DNA from: Marinactinospora thermotolerans DSM 45154
Lineage (GTDB): Bacteria; Actinomycetota; Actinomycetes; Streptosporangiales; Streptosporangiaceae
NCBI RefSeq assembly: GCF_900167435.1
Contig: NZ_FUWS01000011.1
Location: 124,001-188,000 of the forward strand
Length of the DNA: 64,000 nucleotides
Direction: 5' to 3'
Under the pieces are notes generated by a model. It saw only the letters and a program-made list of their open reading frames with translations. It had not been told where the DNA came from and ran no database searches. Position numbers and translations under genes: made by a program. Positions 10,465 through 20,626 of the stretch are shown here, piece by piece. Positions within the stretch are counted from its first letter, which is position 1. Each line of letters starts with the position of its first letter.

Positions 10465-12113
10465 ACCACGCGGCTTACTCGGCGCTGGAGACCACGCTCG
10501 CGGCGCCCGTCATCACTCAGGGGCCGCCCGACATCGACTACGGGCTGCTCTCACCGATGCTCGTGATCTTCGCCGCGGGCGTGCTCGGGGTGCTCGCCGA
10601 GGCGTTCGTGCCCCGCGCCCGTCGCAGGGTCACCCAGCTCGTCCTGGCGCTGGGCGCGGTGCTCCTCGCGTTCGTGCTGACGGTTTCGCTGGTGGGGGCC
10701 CTGCCGGCCGACGGGGCCGGGATCGTGGTGGCCTTCGCCACGGTCGCGGTCGACCGGCCCACGCTGTTCCTCCAGGGCACGATCCTCGTGCTCGCCCTCG
10801 CCAGCCTGCTGCTGATCGCCGAGCACGGTCAGGAGGAGAGCTCCTTCGCCGCGCAGGCCGCGGCGGTGCCCGGTAGCGAGGAGGAGCGTGAACACGTCCT
10901 CGCGGGTTCGCAGCACACCGAGGTCTACCCGCTGGTGCTGTTCGCGCTGCTGGGCATGCTGCTCTTCCCCGCGGCCAACGACTTCCTCACGATGTTCATC
11001 GCGCTGGAGGTCATGAGCCTGCCCCTGTACCTGTTGTGCGGCCTGGCGCGTCGGCGGCGGCTGTTCTCGCAGGAGGCGGCGGTCAAGTACTTCCTCCTGG
11101 GCGCGTTCTCCTCGGCGTTCTTCCTGTTCGGGATCGCCCTGGTCTACGGGTACGCGGGCTCGGTGAACTTCGCCGACGTCGCCGAGGCCGTCGCCGGCGG
11201 TGGCGCGGGCGTCATCGCCAACGGCGAACCGCTGCTGTTGGCGGGGATCGCCCTGGCAGGTGTGGGCCTGCTGTTCAAGGTGGGCGCGGTGCCGTTCCAC
11301 AACTGGAAGCCCGACGTCTACCAGGGAGCCCCCACCCCGATCACCGCGCTCATGGCCTCCTGCACGCTGGTGGCCGCCTTCGGGGCGCTGCTGCGGGTGT
11401 TCTACGTCCCCTTCGGCGGTTCCGTCTGGGAGTGGCGACCCATGATGTGGGTGGTGGCGATCCTGACGATGGTGGCCGCGGCGGTCATCGCGGTGACCCA
11501 GCGCGACATCAAGCGGCTGCTCGCCTACTCCTCCGTCGTGCACGCCGGTTTCATCCTCACCGCGGTGATCGCGGCGAGCCCCGAGGGGCTGGCCGGTGCG
11601 ATGTTCTACCTGGCCGCCTACGGGTTCACCACGGTCGGGGCGTTCGCCGTCGTCACGCTGGTGCGCTCGCGCGAGGGCGGCGGCGAGGCGGGCGACCTGA
11701 CCCAGTGGGCGGGGCTCGGCCGGACCTCCCCGGTGTTGGCCGGCGCGCTGGGCCTCTTCCTGCTGGCGTTCGCCGGCATTCCGCTGACCAGCGGCTTCAT
11801 CGGGAAGTTCGCGGTGTTCGAGGCGGCCGTCGCCGCCGGCGCCACCCCGCTGGTCGTCATCGGCGTGCTCAGCAGCGCGGTCACCGCGTTCTTCTACGTC
11901 CGCATCATCGTGCTGATGTTCTTCGCCGAGCCCGCGGAGGAGGGACCCCGGGTGCTCAGGCCGGGCGGCCCCACCGGGGTCGTGATCGCGGTCGGGGTGG
12001 CCGCGACCGTGTTCCTGGGCGTCTACCCGGGACCGGTCCTGGACACCATGCTGCCCCAGCCGGCCGAGGCGGAGGTCGCGGGGGAGGCGCCCACGGACAT
12101 GTTCGCCCGGTGA
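10461..12113 (+). CDS. nuoN: NADH-quinone oxidoreductase subunit N
   Basis: This is the third antiporter-like subunit (550 aa). It contains FIALEVMSLPLYLLCG, PFHNWKPDVYQGAPTPITA and RDIKRLLAYSSVVHAGF, diagnostic for NuoN. A hydrophilic insert of about 30 residues (roughly residues 115-150, Glu/Gln/Ala-rich) separates two helices near the N-terminus. GTG 10461 overlaps the nuoM stop. It is the last nuo gene. Confidence 0.95.
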   Translation: MNHAAYSALETTLAAPVITQGPPDIDYGLLSPMLVIFAAGVLGVLAEAFVPRARRRVTQLVLALGAVLLAFVLTVSLVGALPADGAGIVVAFATVAVDRPTLFLQGTILVLALASLLLIAEHGQEESSFAAQAAAVPGSEEEREHVLAGSQHTEVYPLVLFALLGMLLFPAANDFLTMFIALEVMSLPLYLLCGLARRRRLFSQEAAVKYFLLGAFSSAFFLFGIALVYGYAGSVNFADVAEAVAGGGAGVIANGEPLLLAGIALAGVGLLFKVGAVPFHNWKPDVYQGAPTPITALMASCTLVAAFGALLRVFYVPFGGSVWEWRPMMWVVAILTMVAAAVIAVTQRDIKRLLAYSSVVHAGFILTAVIAASPEGLAGAMFYLAAYGFTTVGAFAVVTLVRSREGGGEAGDLTQWAGLGRTSPVLAGALGLFLLAFAGIPLTSGFIGKFAVFEAAVAAGATPLVVIGVLSSAVTAFFYVRIIVLMFFAEPAEEGPRVLRPGGPTGVVIAVGVAATVFLGVYPGPVLDTMLPQPAEAEVAGEAPTDMFAR

Positions 12114-12251
12114 GCGGGGCCGCGCGGTGCGTGGCTTTGGCTGTTCAATCCGGGTCCGATAACTTGGCTAGACGGTTTTGTTCATCCCGAGAGCGCGCGG
12201 TATGCCCGTTAAGGGGATATCGCGCGCCCTGCTGACGTGTGGAGCTTTCAG

Positions 12252-13256
12252 GTGAGCGGTGCTGTCCCGAGCGGTTTCCTCGCTCTGCCGAGTATCGACG
12301 AGGCCCTTGCTCGGGAGGTTCAGGCGGCTCTCGACCGTGTCGAGGAAGTGCTGCACGAGACCGTCACCGCCAGCGATCCGTTGCTCACGGAGGCCGCGTC
12401 ACATCTGTTGTCGGCAGGGGGCAAGCGGTTCCGGGCCACCCTGGTGTTGCTGGCGGCGTACTTCGGTAACCCGAAGGCCCCCGAGCTGGTCCCGGCCGCC
12501 GCCGTGGTCGAGCTCACCCATGTCGCGACGCTCTACCACGACGACGTGATGGACGAGGCGACGATGCGCCGCGGCGAGGTCAGCGCCAACCAGCGCTGGG
12601 GCAACAAGATCGCGATCCTCGTCGGCGACTACGTCTTCGCCCGCGCCTCGGAGATGCTGGCCGACCTGGGGGCCGACGCGGTGCGGTTGCAGGCCAGGAC
12701 GTTCGGCCGGCTGGTGCAGGGGCAGATCCTGGAGACGTCCGGACCGGCCGAGGGCGTCGACCCGCTCCAGCACTACCTCCAGGTCATCGCCGACAAGACC
12801 GCGTCGCTGATCGCCTCCTCCGCCCAGTTCGGCGCGACCTTCGGCAAGGCCGACCCGCAGATCGTGGAGACGATCACGCGGGCCTGTGACGCGCTGGGCA
12901 TGGCCTTCCAGCTCTCCGACGACATCCTCGACGTCGCCAGCCACCCGGGCGAGTCGGGCAAGACGCCGGGGACCGACCTGCACGAGGGCGTGCTGACCCT
13001 GCCGATGTTCCACGCGCTGCGCGGCTCCGAGCCCGAGCACGCGCGGTTGCGTTCGCTGCTGGGCCGCCCGCTCGACGACGCGGAGACCGCCGAGGCGCTG
13101 GAGCTCCTGCGGGCCCACCCGGCGATGGAGATGGCCTACGCGGACCTTCGGGCGTGGGCGGACAAGGCCCGCGCCGAGCTGGCGACGTTGCCGGATGTCC
13201 CGGCGCGCAGGGCGTTCGAGGCGCTGTGCGACTACGTCGTGGAGCGCAGCGGCTGA
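12252..13256 (+). CDS. Polyprenyl diphosphate synthase
   Basis: This trans-isoprenyl diphosphate synthase elongates allylic diphosphates with IPP. The first aspartate-rich motif is HDDVMDEA and the second is LSDDILD. GGKRFRA near the N-terminus binds the IPP diphosphate. At 334 aa it matches long-chain (hepta- to nonaprenyl) enzymes. GTG 12252 was preferred over GTG 12237 because GGAG lies 7 bases upstream of it. Its position after nuoN is conserved in actinobacteria and fits side-chain supply for menaquinone, the electron acceptor of complex I. Exact chain length cannot be read from the sequence. Confidence 0.9.
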   Translation: MSGAVPSGFLALPSIDEALAREVQAALDRVEEVLHETVTASDPLLTEAASHLLSAGGKRFRATLVLLAAYFGNPKAPELVPAAAVVELTHVATLYHDDVMDEATMRRGEVSANQRWGNKIAILVGDYVFARASEMLADLGADAVRLQARTFGRLVQGQILETSGPAEGVDPLQHYLQVIADKTASLIASSAQFGATFGKADPQIVETITRACDALGMAFQLSDDILDVASHPGESGKTPGTDLHEGVLTLPMFHALRGSEPEHARLRSLLGRPLDDAETAEALELLRAHPAMEMAYADLRAWADKARAELATLPDVPARRAFEALCDYVVERSG

Positions 13257-13275
13257 TCACCGTCCTTCCCGTGGA

Positions 13276-13307
13276 CGCGGCCGGCGGAGCGTGCTCCTCC
13301 GGCCGCG
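13276..13307 (+). terminator. Hairpin after polyprenyl diphosphate synthase
   Basis: Arms CGCGGCCGGCGGAG and CTCCTCCGGCCGCG flank a four-base loop, with one mismatch in 14 pairs. It lies 20 bases after the stop. There is no long T tract, which is common for actinobacterial terminators. Confidence 0.6.
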
Positions 13308-13483
13308 TTCCGTGTTCTCGGCGGTGTGGGGGTCACGCCGTGCCCCTTTCTCGGTATCGCTCCCCTAATAAGGGCTATTTCGCGGAGAAAGGTCGGGTAC
13401 TGCCAGTCTCGTGCGGTTCTGGAAGAAGGTCACGGGCCCTGGGACCGCCGACCGACACCCCGCCCCTGGGAGAGGAAAGCACC

Positions 13484-14200
13484 GTGACAGCGAGACCGCG
13501 GACACAGCACCTGACCGGCCACAGGCTGCTGGACGAGAACGGTGACAGCGTGGGCCGGATCGGCCAGGTCTACTTCGACGACGAGACCGACACGCCCGTC
13601 TGGGCGGCCGTGCGCACGGGGCCGCTCGGCCGGCACGAGTCCCTGGTCCCCATCGGCGTCGCCCGCATGGCGGGGGAGGACGTCCAGGTCCCCTTCGACA
13701 GGGAGACCATCACGACCGCCCCCGAGTTCGGTGCCGATCGGCACATCTCCGCCGAGCAGGAGCACCTCGTCTACCGGCACTACGGAATCCGTCCCGCCGT
13801 CCCCGGTCAGCGCCCGGACGAGCGGGACACGCTCGACCCCGCGCCCGACGGGGACCCCGACGAGGTGCCCGAGGGGTACATGATCCCCGAGGACGCGCGC
13901 GTCGACGTCGCCCAGGGCGCCGAGGAGGTCGACGTCGGCGAGGACGGAATCCTCATCTACGAGGAGTACACCGTCGCCGGGACCCACGAGGGGGAGTTCC
14001 AGGGGGACACACTGGTCGACATGGAGGACGACGAGCCTCGGGGTGGGGCCAGCGGCACGGAGGGGCTGCACGGCGAGGAGCGGGAGCGGGCCACCGGGAA
14101 GCCGGGGCCCCGCACCGACCGGGGCTGGGACGACCTGGGGCCGGGAGACCTCGACCGAGGCGACCCCCGGCGCGGCGATGTCCCCCCGCCCCCCTCGTGA
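13484..14200 (+). CDS. PRC-barrel domain protein
   Basis: The N-terminal 80 or so residues (LTGHRLLDENGDSVGRIGQ, then VYFDDETDTPVWAAVRTG) have the PRC-barrel pattern, a beta-barrel fold in photosynthetic reaction-centre H subunits, RimM and stress-associated proteins. The rest of this 238-aa protein is acidic, rich in Asp/Glu/Pro/Gly and probably disordered. GTG 13484 follows GGAGAGGAAAG. A GGGTAC at 13395 resembles the -10 of actinobacterial SigB-type promoters, but no good -35 was found. It converges on rarD with a nine-base gap. Function unknown; a role in stress is only suggested by the family. Confidence 0.75.
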   Translation: MTARPRTQHLTGHRLLDENGDSVGRIGQVYFDDETDTPVWAAVRTGPLGRHESLVPIGVARMAGEDVQVPFDRETITTAPEFGADRHISAEQEHLVYRHYGIRPAVPGQRPDERDTLDPAPDGDPDEVPEGYMIPEDARVDVAQGAEEVDVGEDGILIYEEYTVAGTHEGEFQGDTLVDMEDDEPRGGASGTEGLHGEERERATGKPGPRTDRGWDDLGPGDLDRGDPRRGDVPPPPS

Positions 14201-14209
14201 CCGCCGCGT

Positions 14210-15151
14210 TCAGCCCCGCCCCGTCGCGGCACGCTCGGGCCGTCCCTCAGCCGCGACGGCCGCGCGCCCGCGGGAGGCGCGCCGTGTGGTCCGCACCATG
14301 TCGACCGCGAACACCACCAGCGCGGCCCACACGATCGCGAACCCGATCCAGCGTCCGGCGGGCATCTCCTCCCCGAACACCAGCCAGCCCAACAGGAACT
14401 GCAGCACCGGGGCGATGAACTGGAGCAGACCGACCATGCTCAAGGGGATGCGGAAGGCGGCGAACCCGAACAGCAGCAGCGGGACCGCGGTGACCAGGCC
14501 CGACCCCACCATCAGCGCGGTGTGCGCGACGGAGACGTGGCCGAACGCGGCGTCGCCGGTGAACTGGAGGGCCAGGACGTAGCCCAGCGCGGGCAGGAAG
14601 AGCACCAGCGTCTCCATCGTGAGGCTCTCCAGACCGTCCAGCCGCACGAACTTCTTCACCAGGCCGTAGGCGGCGAAGGAGAACGCCATCCCCAGGGCCA
14701 GCCAGGGCGGCTGCCCGTAATCGAAGGCGAGCACGACGACGGCGACCACTCCCAGGGCCACGGCGGCCCATTGGGCGCGGCGGAGCCGTTCGGAGAACAC
14801 CAGGACCCCCAGGGCGATGCTGACCAGGGGGTTGATGAAGTAGCCGAGTGCGGCCTGAAGGGTGTGCCCGGAGTTCACGGTGAAGATGAACAGACCCCAG
14901 TTGATGGAGATCATGAACGCGGCGCAGGCGATCAGCGCCAACCGTCGCGGGCTGCGGACGACCTCGGCCATCCACCTCCAGTGCCGCCGTACCAACAGGA
15001 TCGCCAGGACCACCGCCAATGACCACACCATCCGGTGGGCGAGGATCTCCAGCGAGGAGGACGGGACGAGTAACTGCCAGTAGAGGGGGACAAGCCCCCA
15101 CAGGAGGTAGGCGCCAACACCAAACAGGGCACCACGGTTTATCTCGGACAC
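14210..15151 (-). CDS. rarD: RarD-type EamA family permease
   Basis: Ten hydrophobic helices in two EamA/DMT halves form a permease; family members are annotated as chloramphenicol-sensitive protein RarD, with uncertain substrates. Recognisable segments are RGALFGVGAYLLWGLVPLYW, SINWGLFIFTVNSGH and ALGYFINPLVSIALGVLVF, all RarD hallmarks. The start is uncertain. GTG 15151 lies 7 nt after TACTCT (a -10-like hexamer), giving a leaderless candidate of 313 aa. GTG 15178 adds nine residues but lies inside a palindrome. Neither has a clear Shine-Dalgarno sequence. Confidence 0.88.
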   Translation of the reverse strand: MSEINRGALFGVGAYLLWGLVPLYWQLLVPSSSLEILAHRMVWSLAVVLAILLVRRHWRWMAEVVRSPRRLALIACAAFMISINWGLFIFTVNSGHTLQAALGYFINPLVSIALGVLVFSERLRRAQWAAVALGVVAVVVLAFDYGQPPWLALGMAFSFAAYGLVKKFVRLDGLESLTMETLVLFLPALGYVLALQFTGDAAFGHVSVAHTALMVGSGLVTAVPLLLFGFAAFRIPLSMVGLLQFIAPVLQFLLGWLVFGEEMPAGRWIGFAIVWAALVVFAVDMVRTTRRASRGRAAVAAEGRPERAATGRG

Positions 15152-15169
15152 GTGTTTCAGAGTATTGGA

Positions 15170-15189
15170 ATTATTCACAAGTGAATAAT
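15170..15189. promoter_or_regulatory. AT-rich 20-bp palindrome at the rarD start
   Basis: Nine-base arms ATTATTCAC and GTGAATAAT flank AA, with perfect symmetry, in an AT-rich island within GC-rich sequence. It lies immediately upstream of, or over, the rarD start. This fits an operator for a dimeric repressor; no regulator is encoded next to it. Confidence 0.5.
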
Positions 15190-15244
15190 GAAAAAAACTT
15201 AACTGTTCTGTTTAGCGGGGCAGGATGCGGCCGCCCCATCCGGA

Positions 15245-17170
15245 TCAGCCCAGAGGACGCCACACCAGTCCGGCCTCCCAGCCCACCAGCGCCACCAGCA
15301 GGGCTCCCACGGCCATAAGGGCGTAGTGGAACCGCTGGAGCCGCGACCACCGCCTCCGCCACCAGGCCGTGACCGCGAACGCGGCCATCACCCACCCCAG
15401 CACCGCCACCGCCGTCAACGGGAGCGCGGGCAGCGGCGAGCCCGACATGACCAGCCGCGTCACCAGGCTCCAACCCGCGGGAAAGGCGCCCAGGAGGGCG
15501 ACGGACAGCACCCCCGCCAGCGCCGTGAGGGCCGCGGACACCGCGGTGAGCGTCGCCGCCCGGCCGTCCCCGCTCCCACGACGGTCGCGCCCCCTTCCCC
15601 GCAGGGCGTGGAGGGGCCACAGCGCCACGCTGGCGAGCGCCAGCAGCCCGGCGGCCGCCGCGACGAGAAGCGTCGGCGGAGCCACCTGCCAGGGCACCCT
15701 CAGGTAGGTGGTCGAGGGGGCCGCCCCGTACCCCAGACCGATCACCGCGCCGGAGCCGTCACGCACCAGGGTCAGCAGCTCACCGCTCTCCCGGGAACGG
15801 AAGACGTCCCCGCCGGCCGGACGCCAGGCCACGCCGTCCACCACGAGCCCTCCGCCCGTCCCGGCGGCCACCACGCGGTGGTCCAGCAGGCCGGCCGCCC
15901 GCGCCACCCCGCCCTCGCCGATCCGCGCGGTCACATAGACCCCGGCCACGCCGGTCGTGTCGCCGGCGGGCCCGGGGGCGTCTCCCGGCGGCCGTCCGGG
16001 CAGGAAGCGTTCGGCGAACTCCGCGACCACGACGTCGCGGACGGTACGGTCCCCCTCCGCGGCACCGTCCCCGTTCTGCACCGCGTAGAGGCCCACGCCG
16101 CTCTCGGGGAACAGGGCGAACAGCCCGTGCGACCCCGGCCCGTCGCCGCGGTGCCCGACCATCGGCTCGGTGCCGCCGCGCAGCTGCTCGAACCCGTATC
16201 CGACGCCGGGGAGGGCGGGATGGTGGGTGAACCGGGCCTCCCGCATCGCCCGCGCGCTCGTCTCGGACAGGACGCGCCGACCGTCGAGCTCCCCGTCGCC
16301 CAGGTGGGCCCGCAACAGCCGGCCCACCGCCTCCACGGTCGCGTAACCGCCACCGGCCGGCACCACGTTGTCGCCCCCGCGGCCGACCTCCACCCAGCCG
16401 CCGGGGCCGGGGGCGTAGGAGCGGGCCAGGTCGAGCCGGTCCGCCACCTCGGCGGGGCGGCCGACCTCCGCCTGCGCCATCCCCAGCGGGGCGAACACGT
16501 GCCGGGCGACGTAGTCCTCGTAGGACAGCCCCGACGCCGCCTCGACGAGGTGGCCGGCCAGCGCGTAACCGTAGTTGGAGTAGGCCGCGACCTCGCCGGG
16601 CGGGTGGGTTCGAGCGGGCAGACGCGAGCGCAGGTAGTCGGGGAGCGGGACCTCGCCGGAGGGGTCCGCGGGCATCGCCCCCGTGAGCGTGTCCTCGAAA
16701 CCCGCGGTGTGGGTGAGCAGGTGGTGCGGCGTCACCGGCCGGCCGGGATGGGTGTCGGGGACGTGGAGTTCGGTGAGGACGTCGTTGACGTCGGCGTCCA
16801 GGTCGAGCCGCCCGCGTTCCACCAGCTGCATGACGGCCGTCGCGGTGACCGATTTGACCACCGAGTCCAGGGGGAACGCGGTCCGTTCCGGATCGACCGG
16901 CGTACCCGCCGAGACGTCCGCCTGACCGTAGCCGCGGGTGAGGAGCTGGCCCTCGCGGGTGACCACCACGACGGCGGCCCCCGGAACGTCGTGCTCGGCG
17001 AGCAGGCGCGGCACGCGGGTGTCCAGGAACCCGCCCACCTCCGCGGCCGTGAGCGGTCGCGGCCGTTGCGGCAGGTCGGCGAGTGCCGCGGCGGGGCCCG
17101 CGGTGACCGACGCGAGGACGACGGCCGTGACGAGGACGGCCGGCATCGTGCTCCGCACGCGCCATCCCAT
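15245..17170 (-). CDS. Beta-lactamase-family serine hydrolase with membrane C-terminus
   Basis: This secreted or membrane-anchored hydrolase (641 aa) belongs to the class C beta-lactamase / penicillin-binding-protein-like family. It has an N-terminal signal segment ([18 protein letters not shown]). The catalytic SxxK is SVVK in [12 protein letters not shown], and YSN in [12 protein letters not shown] is the second motif. [12 protein letters not shown] stretch may supply the third. The last 150 residues contain about four helices, as in Bacillus Pbp/EstB-like proteins. ATG 17170 follows AGGGGGAG. Substrate (peptidoglycan peptide or an ester) is not predictable. Confidence 0.85.
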   Translation of the reverse strand: MGWRVRSTMPAVLVTAVVLASVTAGPAAALADLPQRPRPLTAAEVGGFLDTRVPRLLAEHDVPGAAVVVVTREGQLLTRGYGQADVSAGTPVDPERTAFPLDSVVKSVTATAVMQLVERGRLDLDADVNDVLTELHVPDTHPGRPVTPHHLLTHTAGFEDTLTGAMPADPSGEVPLPDYLRSRLPARTHPPGEVAAYSNYGYALAGHLVEAASGLSYEDYVARHVFAPLGMAQAEVGRPAEVADRLDLARSYAPGPGGWVEVGRGGDNVVPAGGGYATVEAVGRLLRAHLGDGELDGRRVLSETSARAMREARFTHHPALPGVGYGFEQLRGGTEPMVGHRGDGPGSHGLFALFPESGVGLYAVQNGDGAAEGDRTVRDVVVAEFAERFLPGRPPGDAPGPAGDTTGVAGVYVTARIGEGGVARAAGLLDHRVVAAGTGGGLVVDGVAWRPAGGDVFRSRESGELLTLVRDGSGAVIGLGYGAAPSTTYLRVPWQVAPPTLLVAAAAGLLALASVALWPLHALRGRGRDRRGSGDGRAATLTAVSAALTALAGVLSVALLGAFPAGWSLVTRLVMSGSPLPALPLTAVAVLGWVMAAFAVTAWWRRRWSRLQRFHYALMAVGALLVALVGWEAGLVWRPLG

Positions 17171-17339
17171 GTCTCCCCCTTCCCGGCCCTGGGCCGTCTC
17201 CACGGATTCCCCCTGGTCACGAAGGTAGACGGGAGGCGGGCGGAGGACACGACGGCCAGCCACCGGATCGGGGGTGGACCTGTCCCCACCCCCGGGGGAC
17301 GGACTGGGAACCCCGGTGCGCCGTGGATAGCCTGGAGAC

Positions 17340-18032
17340 ATGTTCGGCTTCAGGAAGACGACGATGGTCACCGCCGCGGACGCGCTCCCCGGACGGGACA
17401 CCCCGATGCCGGTCCCCGGCCGTCACGAGGTGCTCGGCACCCCGCTCGCCCCGCCCTACCCGCCCGGCGCGCAGATCGCCGAGTTCGGCATGGGCTGCTT
17501 CTGGGGGGTCGAGCGCACCTTCTGGCGGATCGGTGCCGACCACGGCATCATCACCACGGCGGTGGGCTACCAGGGCGGTTTCACGCCCAACCCCACCTAC
17601 GAGGAGGTGTGCAGCGGGCTGACCGGCCACACCGAGGCGGTGCGCGTCGTGTTCGACCCGGCCCGTATCTCCTACGCCGACCTGCTCAAGGTCTTCTGGG
17701 AGGGCCACGACCCCACCCAGGGCATGCGCCAGGGCAACGATGTGGGCACCCAGTACCGGTCGGCGATCTTCTACCACTCCGAGGAGCAGCGCGAGGCGGC
17801 CGAATCCAGCCGTGACGCCTTCCAGCCGGTCCTGACCCGCGCCGGGTACGGATCCATCACCACCGAGATCACCGCGGCGGGCCCGTTCTACTTCGCCGAG
17901 GACTACCACCAGCAGTACCTGTCCGACGCCAAGAACCCCAACGGCTACTGCGGGGTCGGCGGCACGGGACAGAGCTGCCCCATCGGGGTCGCGGCCACCG
18001 GCGACGCCGCTTCGCGGCGCGCGGCCGAGTAG
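17340..18032 (+). CDS. msrA: Peptide-methionine (S)-S-oxide reductase
   Basis: It reduces methionine-S-sulfoxide in proteins and free Met. The catalytic motif GCFWG is in [14 protein letters not shown]. Further conserved segments are [55 protein letters not shown] and the DYHQQYL region, followed by a C-terminal CG...C resolving cysteine pair. At 230 aa it is a normal long-form MsrA. It is divergent from the serine hydrolase, with about 170 bases between the starts. Confidence 0.95.
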   Translation: MFGFRKTTMVTAADALPGRDTPMPVPGRHEVLGTPLAPPYPPGAQIAEFGMGCFWGVERTFWRIGADHGIITTAVGYQGGFTPNPTYEEVCSGLTGHTEAVRVVFDPARISYADLLKVFWEGHDPTQGMRQGNDVGTQYRSAIFYHSEEQREAAESSRDAFQPVLTRAGYGSITTEITAAGPFYFAEDYHQQYLSDAKNPNGYCGVGGTGQSCPIGVAATGDAASRRAAE

Positions 18033-18050
18033 GACGGTCGACGGGTGCGC

Positions 18051-18086
18051 ACGGGGACGGCCGAGTGATCACTCGGCCGTCCCCGT
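18051..18086. terminator. Perfect 36-bp palindrome, probable bidirectional terminator
   Basis: Arms of 18 bases (18051-18068 and 18069-18086) are exact reverse complements with no spacer; the centre reads GAGTGATCACTC. It lies 19 bases after the msrA stop. The minus-strand dehydrogenase ends about 310 bases further on, so it could terminate from both sides. A hairpin would open a few central bases as its loop. Confidence 0.65.
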
Positions 18087-18397
18087 CAGTGGGCTCTGCG
18101 AGGCGGGCGCCCCGGCGGCGGGAACCGTGCTCGCCGGAACCGCTCCCACTGTCGGGGAGCAGCCCAGGAGGGACACGTCCGGCCGGTCCGGACCGTGCCC
18201 GCGAGATCTTGCGGGCGGTGACGGGGGCGAGGCCCCGCGGGTTTCACGGAGCCCGACCACAGCCCCTCGGGTTCACGCCCTTCTGCTGGGGGCCACCCGG
18301 GTCGAGCACCGGTGGAGCGATCGGGCAAGCGTGGGGACGTACCCGGTCGACGCGGCCCGCCACGGCCCCCTCGATCTGGCGCGCCGCCCCCGGACGG
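18087..18397. other. Gene-free interval
   Basis: About 310 bases lie between the msrA terminator palindrome and the end of the minus-strand dehydrogenase. Short open frames exist on both strands but show no recognisable domain or ribosome binding site. Nothing further is seen. Confidence 0.5.
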
Positions 18398-19354
18398 CTA
18401 CCCGGGGCGTAGGGACGGATTGATCGCGGAGGGCACCGGCTGGTTCGTCAGCGCCTGGACGACGGCGGCCACGGCTTCTCGGCCCGCCCTCTCTTGCGCC
18501 TCACGGGTGCTGGCCCCCAAATGAGGCGTCGCCAGGACGGACTCGTGGTTGAGCAGCGGGTTGCCGACGGCTGGTTCGATCTCGAACACGTCGAGTGCGG
18601 CGCCCGCGATACTGCCTTCCTTCAAAGCGGTGTTCAGGGCGCCCTCATCGATGATTCCGCCCCTCGCGGTGTTCACCAGCAACAGGGAGGGCTTCGCCAA
18701 CTGGAGTTCGCGTCCTCCGATCAGACCTCTCGTCTCCGGGGTTCTGGGAACGTGGACCGAGACGATGTCACTGCGCGCCATGAGGCTGTCCAGATCGGTC
18801 AGGTGCGCCCCGACGCTGGCGGCGTGCGCGGACGATACGAAGGGGTCGTAGGCGAGAAGGCTGACATTGAAGGGCTGCAGGCGCTCCGCGACGAGCGTGC
18901 CGACATGTCCGAGCCCGATGAGCCCCACCGTGCTTCCGGCGAGCTCCCGTCCCTGATACCGGCTCCGGTTCCACTGGCCGGCCCGCAGGGCCGCGTTCGC
19001 GGGGAACACGTGACGCAGCCCGGTGAGGATCAGTCCGATGGTGAGCTCGGCGACGCTCAGCACATTGGACCGAGGCGCGTTGGCGACGAGGACCCCCGCC
19101 CGCGTCGCCGCCTCCACGTCGATGTTGTCCACTCCGACTCCCGCCCGGGCGATGATCCGCAGATTCGGGGCGGCGGCGAGAACACCGCGGTCCACCTGCG
19201 TTCCGCTCCGGACGAGGAGGGCGCTGGCGTCGGGGAGCGCGTTTTTCAGCGCGGAGGGGTTACTGCCCTCACAGAACCGAACCTCGAAGTCGCCCAACGG
19301 CTCCAACACGGATTCGGGCAGCGGGTCCGCTACAACGACGACGTCCTTGCTCAT
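18398..19354 (-). CDS. D-3-phosphoglycerate dehydrogenase-like 2-hydroxyacid dehydrogenase
   Basis: This NAD-dependent D-isomer-specific 2-hydroxyacid dehydrogenase is 318 aa. The Rossmann motif is [16 protein letters not shown]. The substrate loop RSGTQVD and [11 protein letters not shown] match SerA. The catalytic Arg is in [10 protein letters not shown], with a Glu in the FEIEP segment and His in [10 protein letters not shown]. It lacks the C-terminal regulatory (ASB/ACT) domains of housekeeping SerA, so it is probably a specialised paralogue. It follows the aminolevulinate synthase on the same strand, 42 bases downstream, and probably acts on an alpha-hydroxy acid in the same pathway. Confidence 0.88.
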   Translation of the reverse strand: MSKDVVVVADPLPESVLEPLGDFEVRFCEGSNPSALKNALPDASALLVRSGTQVDRGVLAAAPNLRIIARAGVGVDNIDVEAATRAGVLVANAPRSNVLSVAELTIGLILTGLRHVFPANAALRAGQWNRSRYQGRELAGSTVGLIGLGHVGTLVAERLQPFNVSLLAYDPFVSSAHAASVGAHLTDLDSLMARSDIVSVHVPRTPETRGLIGGRELQLAKPSLLLVNTARGGIIDEGALNTALKEGSIAGAALDVFEIEPAVGNPLLNHESVLATPHLGASTREAQERAGREAVAAVVQALTNQPVPSAINPSLRPG

Positions 19355-19396
19355 GGTGGGATACCTCCCTTGGGGAAGACAGGGCCGGGCCAGTGC

Positions 19397-20626
19397 TTAA
19401 AGCGCGGCCTGGGCGAGGGCGCGCGGAAGGCCCGCGTTCTCCCAGGCAGAGTCCAAGGCGTCGGCGAACGCGAGCACCTCACGGTCGCTGTGCAGGGGCG
19501 TGGGGGTCACCCGCAGTCGTTCGGTTCCGACGGGAACACTCGGTGCGTTGATCGGCTGGACGTAGAACCCGTGTCGGTCCAGCAACTCGGCGGCCACCTG
19601 GCGGCACTTGAGCGAATCCCCCACCAGGACGGGGATGATGTGCGCGGCCTCCGACACGACCGGGATCGCCCGCTCCCGCAGCAACCCCTGTAGGAGGGCC
19701 GCGCGCTCCTGGAGCGATCTGCGTTCGTGGTCGGAGCGCTTGAGATGCCGGACCGCGGCCAGTGCCCCCGCGGCGACGGCCGGCGGGAGAGAGGTGGTGA
19801 AGATGAAGGCGGAGGCGAAACTGCGAACGGCGTCGATGACGGAATCGGGTCCCGCGATGTATCCACCGGCGGTGCCGAACGCCTTCGCCAGGGTTCCCTG
19901 GATGACGTCGAAACGCCCGGCGAGTCCCTGCTCGGCGGCCTTGCCCGCTCCCCGTGGACCGTACATCCCCACGGCGTGCACCTCGTCGAGATAGGTGAAG
20001 GCGCCGTACCGTTCCGCGAGTTCGGCCACCCGCGCCAGCGGAGCGACGTCGCTTTCCATGGAGTAGATGCTCTCCAGCGCTATCAGCTTGGGAAGCGCGG
20101 GATCGGTTCCGGCGAGCAGTTCTTCCAGGTGGTCGACGTCATTGTGCCGGAAGACATGTTTCTCCGCCTTGCTGTGCCGGATACCGGCGATCATCGAAGC
20201 GTGGTTGAGCTCATCCGAGAAGACCACGCACTTCGGCAGTCGGCCCGCGAGGACGGTCAACGCGGCGTCGTTCGCGGCATAGCCGGAAGGGAAGACCAGG
20301 GCCGACTCCATCCCGTGGAGGTCGGCCAGTTCCCGTTCCAGCTCCACGTGGTAACGGTTGTTGCCCGATATGTTGCGTGATCCACCACTGCCGGCGCCGG
20401 CCTCGTCGATGGCCTGTTTCATCGCAGTCAGGACCGCGGGGTGCTGTCCCATGCCCAGGTAGTCATTACTGCACCACACGCTGATGTGCCGTTCCCGGCC
20501 CAGGTCAGAGGTTCGGGCGGAGGGGAAGCGGCCCGCCTGGCGCTCGATCTCCAGGAAAGTGCGGTATCCGCCCTGTCGCTTGAGCTTGGCTATCTCCTCG
20601 GAAAAGAAATCTACATAGCCGAACAC
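19397..20626 (-). CDS. hemA: 5-aminolevulinate synthase
   Basis: This PLP enzyme condenses glycine with succinyl-CoA to 5-aminolevulinate. The glycine loop [51 protein letters not shown] and the PLP-lysine segment [16 protein letters not shown] match ALAS rather than BioF, Kbl or serine palmitoyltransferase. GTG 20626 (six bases after GGAG) gives 409 aa, the bacterial ALAS length. An upstream ATG at 20713 would add 29 atypical residues. Actinomycetes normally make ALA for haem from glutamyl-tRNA, so an ALAS here points to a dedicated pathway. The gene symbol is by family. Confidence 0.92.
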   Translation of the reverse strand: MFGYVDFFSEEIAKLKRQGGYRTFLEIERQAGRFPSARTSDLGRERHISVWCSNDYLGMGQHPAVLTAMKQAIDEAGAGSGGSRNISGNNRYHVELERELADLHGMESALVFPSGYAANDAALTVLAGRLPKCVVFSDELNHASMIAGIRHSKAEKHVFRHNDVDHLEELLAGTDPALPKLIALESIYSMESDVAPLARVAELAERYGAFTYLDEVHAVGMYGPRGAGKAAEQGLAGRFDVIQGTLAKAFGTAGGYIAGPDSVIDAVRSFASAFIFTTSLPPAVAAGALAAVRHLKRSDHERRSLQERAALLQGLLRERAIPVVSEAAHIIPVLVGDSLKCRQVAAELLDRHGFYVQPINAPSVPVGTERLRVTPTPLHSDREVLAFADALDSAWENAGLPRALAQAAL

